A stretch of 64,000 nt of DNA from Comamonas sp. (GCF_009360615.1 NZ_SPEY01000020.1:124001-188000); one strand, 5' to 3'. Shown: positions 52,425 through 61,984, counted from the first letter of the stretch. Numbers and translations are program-made. The notes: generated by a model from the sequence alone, not told the origin.

Positions 52425-53326
52425 GGCTTGGCTCCTTCCTTCCTGGTGGCCGCCTGAGCCTCGGCATGGACGGCGAAGTCGTAGGGTGCACGATCGAACT
52501 GGCCCTTGAGCGCGCGCTGATGGCGTTCGGCGATCCAGGTGTCGGGCACGCCGTTCTTGCGTGCGACCTGCAGCAGGAATCCCGAGCGGTGCCACTCCCG
52601 GACGGCCTTGTCGACCGTCGACTGGGTGTCTGCTTCGCCCTTGCGGGTCCAGATCACGGTGGGCGAAGGGATGAGTTGGTCGCGCGAGCCCACCAGCGCA
52701 AAGTCCTTCCATTCGCCTCCATGGGGGCCGTTCAGGGTTTCATGCAGGGCGGGCTGGATATGGACCGAAGCTGCGCAGGTGCCGCCTTTCAGGGCCAGCA
52801 AGGATTCTGGGATGCCGCGCAGGCCTTTCACCACGGCACCGTATGATTCGGCCAAGGGCCTGGCGAAGTTGCTGCCCTGGGAGACGCAGGCCACTTTGCC
52901 GCGCAGGTCTTCCCACTTCGTGATGCCGCTGGCCTTGGCCACCAGGGCGGCTCCACCGATCAGGTCGTAGGGCGTGGGCGCGAACGACAGGATTTCGCTG
53001 CGCTCCTGGGTCCACTGGATGTTCGCGATCAGGAGATCGACCTTGCCCGATTGCAGGAACTGCACGCGCGTCGACGCGGTCACAGGCACGGTTTCGAGCG
53101 TCACGCCCAGGCGTTTTGCGATGTCGGCCGCCAGTTCGGTCTGGTAGCCGCCCGTCTTGCCTGTGGCCGGGTCGAGCTTGCCGAATGGCGGGCTCGCACC
53201 GTCGATCCCCACGGACAGCTTGCCCCGTTGCTGGATCCTGTCGAGGGTGGCGTCGGCATGGGCGGGGGAGGCCAGTGCAAGCAGGGCGCTGAGGCAGGTC
53301 AGTGCAAGGGGGCGTCGAAGAAACAT
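52421..53326 (-). CDS. ABC solute-binding protein B (amino-acid type)
   Basis: 301 residues; signal MFLRRPLALTCLSALLALASPAHA, then DATLDRIQQRGKLSVGIDGASPPFG, VQFLQSGKVDLLIANIQWTQERSE and WEDLRGKVACVSQGSNFARPL. Its core is clearly homologous to protein C, and it has a longer, charged C-terminal tail (AEAQAATRKEGAKP). The 91-bp gap behind protein A is the only substantial spacer in the operon, so a second promoter or RNA-processing site could lie there. Confidence 0.93.
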   Translation of the reverse strand: MFLRRPLALTCLSALLALASPAHADATLDRIQQRGKLSVGIDGASPPFGKLDPATGKTGGYQTELAADIAKRLGVTLETVPVTASTRVQFLQSGKVDLLIANIQWTQERSEILSFAPTPYDLIGGAALVAKASGITKWEDLRGKVACVSQGSNFARPLAESYGAVVKGLRGIPESLLALKGGTCAASVHIQPALHETLNGPHGGEWKDFALVGSRDQLIPSPTVIWTRKGEADTQSTVDKAVREWHRSGFLLQVARKNGVPDTWIAERHQRALKGQFDRAPYDFAVHAEAQAATRKEGAKP

Positions 53327-53417
53327 GGGAAATCCTGAAAGAAGGCAACAGGCCACCCTTCCTCCGACATACGGAAGAAAGGAAGGGGGCAGTAGAAAAG
53401 TGGCCGCAGCCGTGGGG

Positions 53418-54269
53418 TCAGCGAGCGGCGGCGGTCTTGAACTTGGCCTGCAGTTCCGGCAGCAGCGGGTTGGCGGGCGAAATGCCCACGCGTTTCTCGG
53501 TGGCGATCAGCCAGCCTGTACGGTGCCAGTCCTGCACCACCTTGTCGACGGCGGCGATGGTGTCTGCCTCACCCTTGCGTGTCCATACCACCGACAGGGC
53601 AGGCAGCACTTCGCTGGCGATCGGGGCCGTGTACTGGGCCCACTCGGGGTTGCTGCGCAGCAGGGGGTGGATGAGAGTGCTGTCGTGCACGGCGGCCACG
53701 CAGTTGCCCCCTTTGAGCGCCAGCAGTGAGTCAGAAGAGCTTTTATATCCCTGGACCTGGGCACCGTAGTCCTGGGACAAAGGCTTTGAATAGCTGCTGC
53801 CCTGGGATACGCAAACGGTTTTGCCGCGCAGGTCTTCCCATTTGTGGATCCCGCTGTCCTTGCGCACGGCCGCTGCGCCGCCCACGCGGTAGAAAGGCGT
53901 GGGCGCATAGCCCAGCACTTCGGCGCGGTCGGGGTTGAGTTCCATCGACGCGATCAGCAGGTCGACCTTGCCGGCCTGCAGAAACTGCACGCGCGTGGCC
54001 GTTTGCACCTGGACCAGGTCGGCTTCCACGCCCAGGCCCTTTGCCACGGCGCGTGCCAGCTCGGGATTCCAGCCAATGAGCTGCTGGGAGGAGGGGTCGA
54101 TGGAGCCGAAGGGGCCGCCATTGACCAGCACTCCGATGCTGACCTTGCCGCGCTGCTTGATCTTGTCCAGTGTGGCGTCAGCGTATGCTGCATTGCAGGC
54201 AAGCGCGACGATGAGTGCTGCGGTGGCGGGGAGGAAGCGGGAAGTCTCAGGGGGGCGGGTGGAGTACAT
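53418..54269 (-). CDS. ABC solute-binding protein A (amino-acid type)
   Basis: 283 residues from the ATG at 54269. Signal segment FLPATAALIVALACNAAYA, then DATLDKIKQRGKVSIGVLVNGGPFG, VQFLQAGKVDLLIASMELNPDRAEV and WEDLRGKTVCVSQGSSYSKPL. It differs from B and C at IANxQWTQERSE (IASMELNPDRAE), so the ligand may differ. First gene of the operon; an upstream TTG at 54290 is a less likely start. Confidence 0.92.
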   Translation of the reverse strand: MYSTRPPETSRFLPATAALIVALACNAAYADATLDKIKQRGKVSIGVLVNGGPFGSIDPSSQQLIGWNPELARAVAKGLGVEADLVQVQTATRVQFLQAGKVDLLIASMELNPDRAEVLGYAPTPFYRVGGAAAVRKDSGIHKWEDLRGKTVCVSQGSSYSKPLSQDYGAQVQGYKSSSDSLLALKGGNCVAAVHDSTLIHPLLRSNPEWAQYTAPIASEVLPALSVVWTRKGEADTIAAVDKVVQDWHRTGWLIATEKRVGISPANPLLPELQAKFKTAAAR

Positions 54270-54801
54270 GGGGAGCCAAATGGAAAACAAGTGCCCATCT
54301 TGCGATGTCGTCCGGGCTGGGGCAACGAAGTTTTCCGCGCTTGCTTATGCATTTTCTGCCGACAGAGGGAGCACGCGTGGCTCGCCGGGCGCAGCTTGCC
54401 CGATCGGGTCGGTGTCCCCCGCCCGCAGCGGCGTGTTGCCCGTCGCCCGAAGCCCGGCGTCTGTCCATCCCTGTGCCGCAGGAGAGGTCCAGGCGATGTC
54501 GCTTGGCAGGGCTTCGCGCAGGTTGCTGGCGGAAGGCTTTCTCCGAAATGGCCGCCCTTGCGCAAAGGCGGCAGGGCCATTCCATCAGAGCCGTTCAGTC
54601 ATTGGACCGCTGTCTGCGCGGAGATCGTGGAAGTGGATCAAGAGATGGGCTGACGGAGCCATACCTGTCAGGGCCTCATTGACCTGGGGTGCAGACCGGG
54701 AGTCGCCTGCGATAGCCGTCGATGAAACGCTCTCGGCTCCGACCTGAGGGGCGCGGCCCGCGCGCCCAAGAGGCCGTGAGGCGGCCGGGGGCCGCTGTCG
54801 T
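54270..54801. other. Promoter region of the sulfur operon
   Basis: About 530 bp without a supported gene, separating the operon from the fusion gene transcribed toward it on the same strand. G+C-rich hairpins occur at about 54747-54795 but no T-run follows, so it is unclear whether the fusion gene reads through. Confidence 0.5.
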
Positions 54802-57027
54802 TCAGTTGACCAGCTGGATGCCTGTGTGCCCCTCGCGTTCCAGTTGCGCCACCAGGCCCAGCTCCCAGTCCAGGTAGTCGGTGAAGCCGGCGTTGCGCAG
54901 TGCCGGATCGCGGTGCAGATAGGGGCTGTAGGCATGGTCGTCGTCACCGGTGAGTACGCTTTCGCCGCCCTGGTCTGTGGGCAGACCTGCAGCGAGCCAG
55001 GCGCGGGTGCCGCCGCTGATGGCTCGGATGTCGCGCTGCGGGACCTGGCTGTTGCGTGTCGCGTGCGCGATGCCAGATGCCACGCTTTGCGCCAGCACGC
55101 CATCCGACGATGTCAGCAGCACGACCTGTTCTTGTGGCAGCGCTGCGATAAATTCGGCCAGCCTGCCGGGGGCGGCGAAGCGTGCCCCGGCGACATGGCG
55201 TTTTTCGTAGGCAGCGCGGCTTTCCACATCGAAGATCGCTGCTCGGCCTGCATCGGCCAACGCAGCGGCCTGCGGCGGTGCGACGTGCGGCGCCGGCGGG
55301 TCGGGGGTCAGCACGCGCACCGGCTCGGGGCCGGTGACTCGGAAGGCACCGGGTCCATGGCCTTGCGGCGTATACACGGCTACTTCCCAGCCAAGTTGTG
55401 CCAGCCAGGCCGCGGTGGTCAGTGCACGCACTCCGTCCCAGTCTGCCAGCACGATGCGCGCGCCGCGCGTGGCAGCGTACTCATCGGTCGCCTGCACCAG
55501 CTGCCCGCCAGGGGCCCAGCGCCAGCCATCAAGGTGGCCAGCCTCGTACTCTGCCTGGGTGCGAACGTCGAAGCGGTAGACCGTGCGTTCCCGGGCCTCG
55601 TCCAGCCAGCGTTCCAGCGTGGCCGCACTGATTCGTTGTACGCCGGCGCGTCGGGCCACGCTTTCGGCCCGTTCGCGTGCGCCAGCCAGGGTGTCGGGGG
55701 CTGGTTCGGGCAGCGGCGTGCGGCGGCCATGGGCCAGCTCGCGGCCCGTCAGCAGCCAATCCATGGTGCCGTTGCGCAGCGAGGCCACCCGGTTGGGGAT
55801 GCCCGCGTCGATCAGTGTCTGCGCGCCAACGATGCTGCGTGTGCGGCCGGCGCAGTTGACGACGATGAAGGTGTCCGGGTCGGGGGCGATCTCGCCAATG
55901 CGGTAAACCAGTTCCGCTCCGGGCAGGCTGACTGCGAACGGGAGGCTGAAGTCTGCGAACTCCTCGGGGGTGCGGCTGTCCACCACGACGAGATTGTCGC
56001 CGCGTTGGACACGCTCTTCGAGCTCCCCGGAGGTGATCCATGGCGTGTGCTTCTCGTGCTCGATCACTTCACCGAAGGCCTTGCTGGGAACGTTGGTGCC
56101 GCGGAAGATCTCGTATCCCGAGGCGGCCCAGCCGTCCACGCCGCCGGCCAGCACCGACACGTTGGTCCAGCCAAGGCGGATGAGCTGGTGTGCAGCGGTG
56201 TGCGCCAGGGTTTCGTCGCTGTCCGTCACCACGATGCGTGTACTGCGACGTGGCACAAGTCGATCGACTTCGAGTGGCAATCGCCACAGTGGCGCGCTGG
56301 CGGCAAACAGAATGTGGCGGCGGGCAAAGACGCCGGCATCCCGGACGTCCAGCAGGGCGATCTCGGCGCCGTCGGCAAGCGCCGCCTTCAGAGAGTGCGG
56401 CGTGATGACGGCATGGCGAATGCCGCCCGGCGGGGCGAAGGTGCGGAAGCTGCCACCGCTGCGGCCCTCGAACACCACGCGCCCGGGCATGTGGTCCAAG
56501 CTGCGGCCATAGAAATGCAGGTGCAGGCTTGCCTGCTCGCCGACGAGCTCGATGGTGTGCACGTCGCTGGGGCTCAGGATCACCGAGCTGTCGCGAATCA
56601 CATCCACCGTGTGTTCGGAGACAAGTGTGTCACGAGTCGGATCGGAGGTCTTGTCGCGGCGGTAGAACACGTTGCGCTCTACGCCATGCACGCCGGCGAT
56701 GATGGCCCAGGTCGTGTGATCGTGCGGCGGCACAGCCTTTCCCGGCAGTCCGGCGGATGCATACAGTGCGTAGTGCCCGTCGGCGTCCTCGCTCAGGCGG
56801 TACACCACAGCGGGTTCTGCGTCCGTCACCGGGAAGTCTCCTGGCGGGAAAAGCGCGGTTTGCCGGCCCAGTGCCTCCAGGTGCCGGGCTACGGCCTGCA
56901 ATTGCTCGCGTGTCGCGTTCTGAGGGTCGGGCACGAGTTGTCGGGCGATGTCGATGAAGTGAGCCACTGCTGCGGCGCGGTGGCTTCGGGTGTCGTCGGA
57001 ATCGGGGGAGAGAGGAGGCTGGGGCAT
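54802..57027 (-). CDS. Cysteine-dioxygenase-like cupin fused to four rhodanese domains
   Basis: 741 residues from the ATG at 57027. Residues about 50-195 are a CDO-type cupin: iron ligands His102 and His104 in PPHDHTTWAIIAGVHG and the third His in LHLHFYG (169 or 171). Four rhodanese repeats follow at about 209-305, 330-430, 465-555 and 580-680, each with a start like LLDVRDAGVFARRHI, VVDSRTPEEF, RFDVRTQAEYEAGHL and IFDVESRAAYEKRHV. Only the second has the catalytic Cys (Cys392 in VNCAGRTRS); the others have TDSDE, ADWDG and TSSDG there. Likely a thiol dioxygenase coupled to sulfane-sulfur transfer. Confidence 0.85.
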   Translation of the reverse strand: MPQPPLSPDSDDTRSHRAAAVAHFIDIARQLVPDPQNATREQLQAVARHLEALGRQTALFPPGDFPVTDAEPAVVYRLSEDADGHYALYASAGLPGKAVPPHDHTTWAIIAGVHGVERNVFYRRDKTSDPTRDTLVSEHTVDVIRDSSVILSPSDVHTIELVGEQASLHLHFYGRSLDHMPGRVVFEGRSGGSFRTFAPPGGIRHAVITPHSLKAALADGAEIALLDVRDAGVFARRHILFAASAPLWRLPLEVDRLVPRRSTRIVVTDSDETLAHTAAHQLIRLGWTNVSVLAGGVDGWAASGYEIFRGTNVPSKAFGEVIEHEKHTPWITSGELEERVQRGDNLVVVDSRTPEEFADFSLPFAVSLPGAELVYRIGEIAPDPDTFIVVNCAGRTRSIVGAQTLIDAGIPNRVASLRNGTMDWLLTGRELAHGRRTPLPEPAPDTLAGARERAESVARRAGVQRISAATLERWLDEARERTVYRFDVRTQAEYEAGHLDGWRWAPGGQLVQATDEYAATRGARIVLADWDGVRALTTAAWLAQLGWEVAVYTPQGHGPGAFRVTGPEPVRVLTPDPPAPHVAPPQAAALADAGRAAIFDVESRAAYEKRHVAGARFAAPGRLAEFIAALPQEQVVLLTSSDGVLAQSVASGIAHATRNSQVPQRDIRAISGGTRAWLAAGLPTDQGGESVLTGDDDHAYSPYLHRDPALRNAGFTDYLDWELGLVAQLEREGHTGIQLVN

Positions 57028-57200
57028 GGTATCGGGTGGGCCTGGGCGAAGGCGTTCTGGAACAGGTACGCCACGGTAGGCTCGGGGCTGCGTGCCTGCA
57101 ACGAAGAATTCCGCTGATCGATATGCGCAGAACTTCGTTCCCTCGCAGGGGTGCAATGCCTAGATTGGCGAGCAGTCATAGCTCTTTTCGATTGCTCTCG

Positions 57201-58205
57201 ATGCCTGTTTCCCGAACCACACTGATGCGCGTTGCCGCAAAGCTTCCCTTGATCCTGATGGCTGCGGCCGCTACGGCGTCATATGCCGAACCGGATGCAT
57301 CGGCGATTCCCTGGCCGACCAAGCCGGTGCGCATCATCGTTCCGGTCGCGCCAGGCGGCAGCGCCGACAAACTCACGCGCACATTGGCCGACAGGCTGGG
57401 CACCTTGTGGGGCCAGTCGGTGGTGGTCGAGAACGTGCCGGGTGCCAGCGGCACCATCGGTGCGGCCAAGGCCGCCAAGGCCGCGCCTGATGGCCACACC
57501 CTGCTGCAGCAGGGGGAAGGAATGACGCTCAACGGCCTTCTGTTCGCCAAGCTGCCGTACGACTCGCAAAAGAGCTTCGCGCCCATCATCAAGGCGGTGG
57601 TCAACCCTCAGGTGCTTGTGGTCAACCCCTCCACCGGTCTGCACACCCTGGACCAATACATCGCGCAGGCCAGGGCGAAGCCCCAGAGCATCAGCGTGGC
57701 ACTGCCCGGCAACGGCGGCATTGCCCACGTGGCGCACGAAATTCTCTCCCAAAGGACGGGGGCGCGGGTCAACTACATCCCATACTCTGGCGGAGGGCCC
57801 GCGACGCTGGATGTGCTGGGCGGTCATGCCGACGCTACCCTGATCACGCTCGCTGCGGTGACCGAGTACGTGCGTGCCGGCAAGCTGCGTGCTCTGGCTG
57901 TGACAACGCCGTACCGATCGGAAGCCCTGCCCGATGTGCCAACGGTGGCGGAGGCGGGCGTGCCCGGATTTGCCGTCGAAAGCTGGCAGGGATACTTCGC
58001 GCCGGCAGGTACGCCTCGGCAGGTCATCGAGAAAATCAACAGCGACATGCGTGCGGTATTGCAGGCTCCCGATGTCCGCGCGCAGTTGGAGAAGCTCGGT
58101 TTCAAGGTGGCGGGCGGTACTTCCAGGGATCTCGCCCAAAGCCTGCGTGCTGAACGCCCCTTCTATGCGAAGACCATCAATGCAGCGGGGCTGATGCAGC
58201 AGTGA
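57201..58205 (+). CDS. Bug/TctC-type periplasmic binding protein 5
   Basis: 334 residues from the ATG at 57201 (another at 57225 also leaves a signal peptide). Signal LPLILMAAAATASYAEP, then WPTKPVRIIVPVAPGGSADKL, ENVPGASGTIGAAKAAKAAPDGHTL, YIPYSGGGPATLDVLGGHAD and VPTVAEAGVPGFA. Divergent from the dioxygenase-rhodanese gene across 173 bp. The PYPAGG loop is PVAPGG here. Whether it shares regulation with the sulfur genes is unknown. Confidence 0.9.
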   Translation: MPVSRTTLMRVAAKLPLILMAAAATASYAEPDASAIPWPTKPVRIIVPVAPGGSADKLTRTLADRLGTLWGQSVVVENVPGASGTIGAAKAAKAAPDGHTLLQQGEGMTLNGLLFAKLPYDSQKSFAPIIKAVVNPQVLVVNPSTGLHTLDQYIAQARAKPQSISVALPGNGGIAHVAHEILSQRTGARVNYIPYSGGGPATLDVLGGHADATLITLAAVTEYVRAGKLRALAVTTPYRSEALPDVPTVAEAGVPGFAVESWQGYFAPAGTPRQVIEKINSDMRAVLQAPDVRAQLEKLGFKVAGGTSRDLAQSLRAERPFYAKTINAAGLMQQ

Positions 58206-59177
58206 CGATGCGCAAGCTGATCAATCTCCAGGTCGCCAGACCGCTTCCAGGGTGGCTGCAAGGCCGCCAGGCGTTGGATGCGGGAATGGCCGCGGAGGTC
58301 TCAGACAGCCGAAACACCCGAGGTAGTTGAACCGCATGCATCGGTGGCTGCAAGTCACACGCGCAATAAAGATCGTGACGTGCGGTCCCTCGACGCTAAT
58401 CCGTCCGGGGGAGCACGAATGCGCAGCAGGCCATGGAGTCCGGTAAGGCTGGGCCATCCGCCCATGACGCGGTGCAACGATCGACCCGAACGCTGGTCGA
58501 TGCGTTGGCCGTTGCGGCCGCTTGCCATGCCAGGATCCCCCGGGACGCTCGCAACCTTTTCTCAAGAGCGGAATCTTCCTGCAGTGCAAGGATTGTCGTT
58601 CGTGGGCGCGGCATCGCGGAGATGTCGAACCCGTCCTCCTGCACGACTGTCATCAACATAGCGCCGACCCCGAGAGCCTAGCGATACATGACTTCGTCCG
58701 GTCAGTGCGCCTGGTGATGGCAACCGCAGACTCTCGGTCTGAAGCAACGGTGCAGGAGGCGGCGGTTTCCGCTCGCCATCGGCCATTGGCCATTGGCCGG
58801 GAGCGTGAGGTCAGCATGAACCCCTGCGCAGAGGTTTGATGCCGTGCGCATGGTTCTGTTGTCTGCGGAAGGGGGTCTGGATGAGTGGGGCTCGTAGCCT
58901 GGCGTGGAGAGCCGCCGTTTGGCCTTGAATGCGCGTCCCGGTACCTGGCGTCACCAGCCTCGTTGCGCGAGTTTCCGCTTCGCAGGGCGTGGAACCGTTT
59001 CGAGGGACGCATTCATGAAAATCGAGTCAATGGGCAGCGTCCGATCGATATGTTTCAAAATGGTTCAAATTGAATCAATTTATGTATTATTGGTCGCGCG
59101 CGTTTGCCGGATGAACGCAACATGCGGCTCCACGCGTAGAAAAAATCACTCTAACAAACCACCGAGAGAGCCAATTC
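58206..59177. other. Gene-poor stretch of about 970 bp
   Basis: Several short frames on both strands, none with a family motif, good ribosome site or clear operon fit. It contains a small tandem repeat of GGCCATT (58784-58799). Its right end (59050-59095) is A/T-rich with a palindrome TTCAA-A-TTGAA at 59064-59074 and probably holds the lipoprotein promoter. Confidence 0.5.
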
Positions 59178-60878
59178 ATGAGACAGCCTCGACTTTTAGC
59201 CATCTCCCTGTCCACCTCAATGCTTTTAGGCTTGAGTGCTTGCGGGGGCGGGGGCGGCGGCGGCAGCGACACGCCTGTGCCCAAAACCACAACCACGTTT
59301 TCGGGCACTGCTGCCACTGGCGCCGCCATGAGCGGTGCCGCCATCAGCATCAGTTGCACGAAAGGTTCCGGTTCGGCCACGACCGCCGCCAACGGGAGCT
59401 ATAGCGCCAGCCTGACGGACGTCACCTTGCCTTGCGCGCTGAAGGCCACCAGCGCCGATGGCAACACTGTGCTGTATTCGGTCACCACCCCCTCAGCCAC
59501 GGCCAGCACCAGCCAGACGGCCAACATCACCCCGCTGACACAGTTATTGGTGGCGAAACTTGCCGGTACCGATCCTGCGTCGTTTTTTGCCAATCTCAAC
59601 GCCGCTGCCAGCAGCGTGACCGCCGCCAGCGTGAGCTCGGCACAGACAGCGGTGCTGAACATCTTGAGCAATGCGGGCGTCAACGTGGCCAATGTCGGTG
59701 ATCTGCTCGTGGGGGCGCTGGTGCCCGCCACGTCCAGCAGTAGCGGCAATGCCTACGACGTGGCTCTGGATGCCTTGGCTGGCGTGCTGCGCAGTTCAGG
59801 CACCAGCCTGAAAGAGCTGTCCACTGCGGTGGCCAGCAGCGATGCCACCCCGGCCTCCATCACCACCATGCTGGCTCCTGCAGCGAGCACCTGCACCGGT
59901 CTCAAAAGTGGCCAATACCACGCACTGGACAAAAGCCTGGCGACGATCACCGAGGCCGCTCAGCTGGTGACCGTGGATGCCGCGAAGCTGACGATTGCCC
60001 TGAACTCGGGAACCTTCGCTCTCACGGATGCCGGCAACTGCCACTTTACTTCGAGTGTGGCGGACTTCTACTTCGCGAAGTCTGGTGTCGGCGTGGCCGT
60101 GCCCACGGACAACAAAGTCCCCGTTGTACTGGTGCCCTCGCAGAAGACTGCCGTCAGCGAATTCGCAGGCACCTGGAACATCCTCTGGTACGGCAACCAC
60201 GATGTGAATTCCTCCACCCAGGGCGTGGGCTATGCGGTGCAAACCCGCAATGCCGGCGGTGCAGTGACCTACGGTGCCGACTGCGCCGCACTTGATGCCT
60301 GCCTACCCTGGGCTGATGGGATCAACGACCAAGATTGGACGGACGGCAATGGCGGCAGCCACCATGGGCGAGACACTGTCATCGCGGGTGATGCAAGCAG
60401 TACATGGTGGGTCGATGGCTATGGAACACGGCTGTTCCCGTTCAAGAACGGCGAAGGCAAGCTGGTCGTGTTTGTGCTCGGCAAGAACAGTGACTCCAAC
60501 GGCCTGGGCACCATGGCCAGGCAATCGGCCACGAGCCTGCCTGTCGTGAACCAGGTGGACAAGTTCTGGGACTTCACGGTGGTTGGCGGTGCAGTCAGCG
60601 GCAGCCCGACTGACACCACAATGACCATCCAGACCGTTGACGCGGCCACCAGCAGCTACACGCGCAAGCGCGGCTCCGATGGGCGTGTCGATGGATTCAC
60701 CATCAACAAGCCCCGGGACGGGCTGCGCTACAAGCCGGCAGGCAGCAGCGTGCTGAACGATGGCATCACCACCGTCAACTACCGCGCGGCGATCGTCATG
60801 CCCCTGGGCATCGGCATTTCCGTCTCCGGCGTACCCGATGGCCGCGACAGCTTCGGCATCAGCGTGACCCATCCCTGA
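59178..60878 (+). CDS. Poly-Gly lipoprotein of unknown function
   Basis: 566 residues. The lipobox LGLSAC (Cys22) is followed by a run of seven Gly and a Ser/Thr/Pro-rich linker, typical of outer-membrane lipoproteins in this group. Residues about 40-110 resemble a beta-sandwich (FSGTAATGAAMSGAAISISCTKGSGS...). The middle (130-240) is Ala/Ser/Thr-rich and helical. The C-terminal 250 residues have many Gly/Asp/Trp residues (WNILWYGNHDVNS, WADGINDQDWTDGNGGSHHG) and look like a secreted beta-rich domain. No enzyme motif recognised. Surface or periplasmic role inferred. Confidence 0.8.
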   Translation: MRQPRLLAISLSTSMLLGLSACGGGGGGGSDTPVPKTTTTFSGTAATGAAMSGAAISISCTKGSGSATTAANGSYSASLTDVTLPCALKATSADGNTVLYSVTTPSATASTSQTANITPLTQLLVAKLAGTDPASFFANLNAAASSVTAASVSSAQTAVLNILSNAGVNVANVGDLLVGALVPATSSSSGNAYDVALDALAGVLRSSGTSLKELSTAVASSDATPASITTMLAPAASTCTGLKSGQYHALDKSLATITEAAQLVTVDAAKLTIALNSGTFALTDAGNCHFTSSVADFYFAKSGVGVAVPTDNKVPVVLVPSQKTAVSEFAGTWNILWYGNHDVNSSTQGVGYAVQTRNAGGAVTYGADCAALDACLPWADGINDQDWTDGNGGSHHGRDTVIAGDASSTWWVDGYGTRLFPFKNGEGKLVVFVLGKNSDSNGLGTMARQSATSLPVVNQVDKFWDFTVVGGAVSGSPTDTTMTIQTVDAATSSYTRKRGSDGRVDGFTINKPRDGLRYKPAGSSVLNDGITTVNYRAAIVMPLGIGISVSGVPDGRDSFGISVTHP

Positions 60879-61568
60879 CGTGACGATTCGGTATCCGGCC
60901 CTGGCTGCTTCACGGCGCCTGGGCCGGTGCTCGAACAGAGCCAGGGTCGCACGATGCGGTGTCTTCCGAAGGAGAGCGGGCGCATAGCCTCGCCAGGGCG
61001 GCTCTTGCCGGGCGGCTTCTGGCCTGTTTGCTGACGTGCCTCGCGGGTTCATTGTCCCAGGATTGAACCGCCAGACCGATGCGGGCTCGCTGTCTCCTGC
61101 CGGGTGCAATTCTCGAGACTCGGCGCTGCGCAGGGGGTGCTTGCCTGTCATCTGGTGACTGCATCGCTGTGCTCGACGTGCGTGCCGGGCGAGCCGAGGG
61201 ACATGCCTCGATCAAGCTCCCCGGTATCCGGCACGTCATTGATCCAGGCCTGTCGCCGAGTCGATTGTCCGCCGGGGGCCGTACGGGTGTGCATTCGTCC
61301 TCCGGCATCCGGCACCCGCGCTCGCGCTCGCCGCAGCGCGCACGCAGTCGATGCAACACGGGCGTTGAACACCTCGGCACATATCTGCCATGAATGCCGC
61401 TGGATATGATGTCTCCACAGGCAACCCGCCTGCTGTGCGACGGGGGCGCGGTGGTTGCGAGGGGCAGGAAGACCGTCCCGCATCCAGCATGTAGCGCCTG
61501 GGCGCTGTGGTTGACGTCGCTCGCCGATGCCTGAAGATTCTTTCTCAACCAGACCTTGAAAGTCTCAC
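60879..61568. other. Gene-poor stretch of about 690 bp
   Basis: No supported gene on either strand. Long minus-strand frames here are Arg-rich and look like shadows in G+C-rich DNA. Confidence 0.45.
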
Positions 61569-61979
61569 ATGTCCAAGAAAATCTTCGTCAACCTGCCCGT
61601 CGCCGACCTGGCGAAAGCCAAGTCCTTCTATGACGCAATCGGCGCCGTCCACAACCCGCAGTTCAGCGACGGCACCGCCGCCTGCATGGTCATTTCCGAC
61701 AGCATCTATGTGATGCTGCTCACGCACGCGAAATGGGCCACGTTTACCCAGAAGCCGATTGTCGACGCACACGTTTCGAGCGAAGTCATGCTGTGCCTCA
61801 GTGCCGACGACCGCGCGGCTGTCGACGTCATGGTCGAGGCTGCTTCCGCCCACGGGGGCAAGGCGGACGTGAATCCCCCGCAAGACCATGGCTTCATGTA
61901 CGGGCGCAGCTTCGAGGACGTAGACGGCCACATCTGGGAGATCATGTTCATGGACATGAGCCAGATGCCTCAGGGCTGA
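61569..61979 (+). CDS. VOC-family (glyoxalase/bleomycin-resistance-like) protein
   Basis: 136 residues, one vicinal-oxygen-chelate domain. Motifs: KIFVNLPVADLAKAKSFYDAIGAVHNPQFSDGTAACMVISDSIYVMLLTH at the N-terminus and the C-terminal YGRSFEDVDGHIWEIMFMD, with Glu and His-like metal positions in GHIWEI. Members include glyoxalases, dioxygenases and antibiotic-binding proteins; the short form here is often a lactoylglutathione-lyase-like protein of unknown function. Isolated, with its own terminator. Confidence 0.9.
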   Translation: MSKKIFVNLPVADLAKAKSFYDAIGAVHNPQFSDGTAACMVISDSIYVMLLTHAKWATFTQKPIVDAHVSSEVMLCLSADDRAAVDVMVEAASAHGGKADVNPPQDHGFMYGRSFEDVDGHIWEIMFMDMSQMPQG

Positions 61980-61984
61980 GACAC

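Noticed and set aside
54826-57117. 763-codon plus-strand open frame opposite the cupin-rhodanese fusion
   Set aside because: Shadow frame; the minus strand carries the cupin and rhodanese signatures and this one has none.
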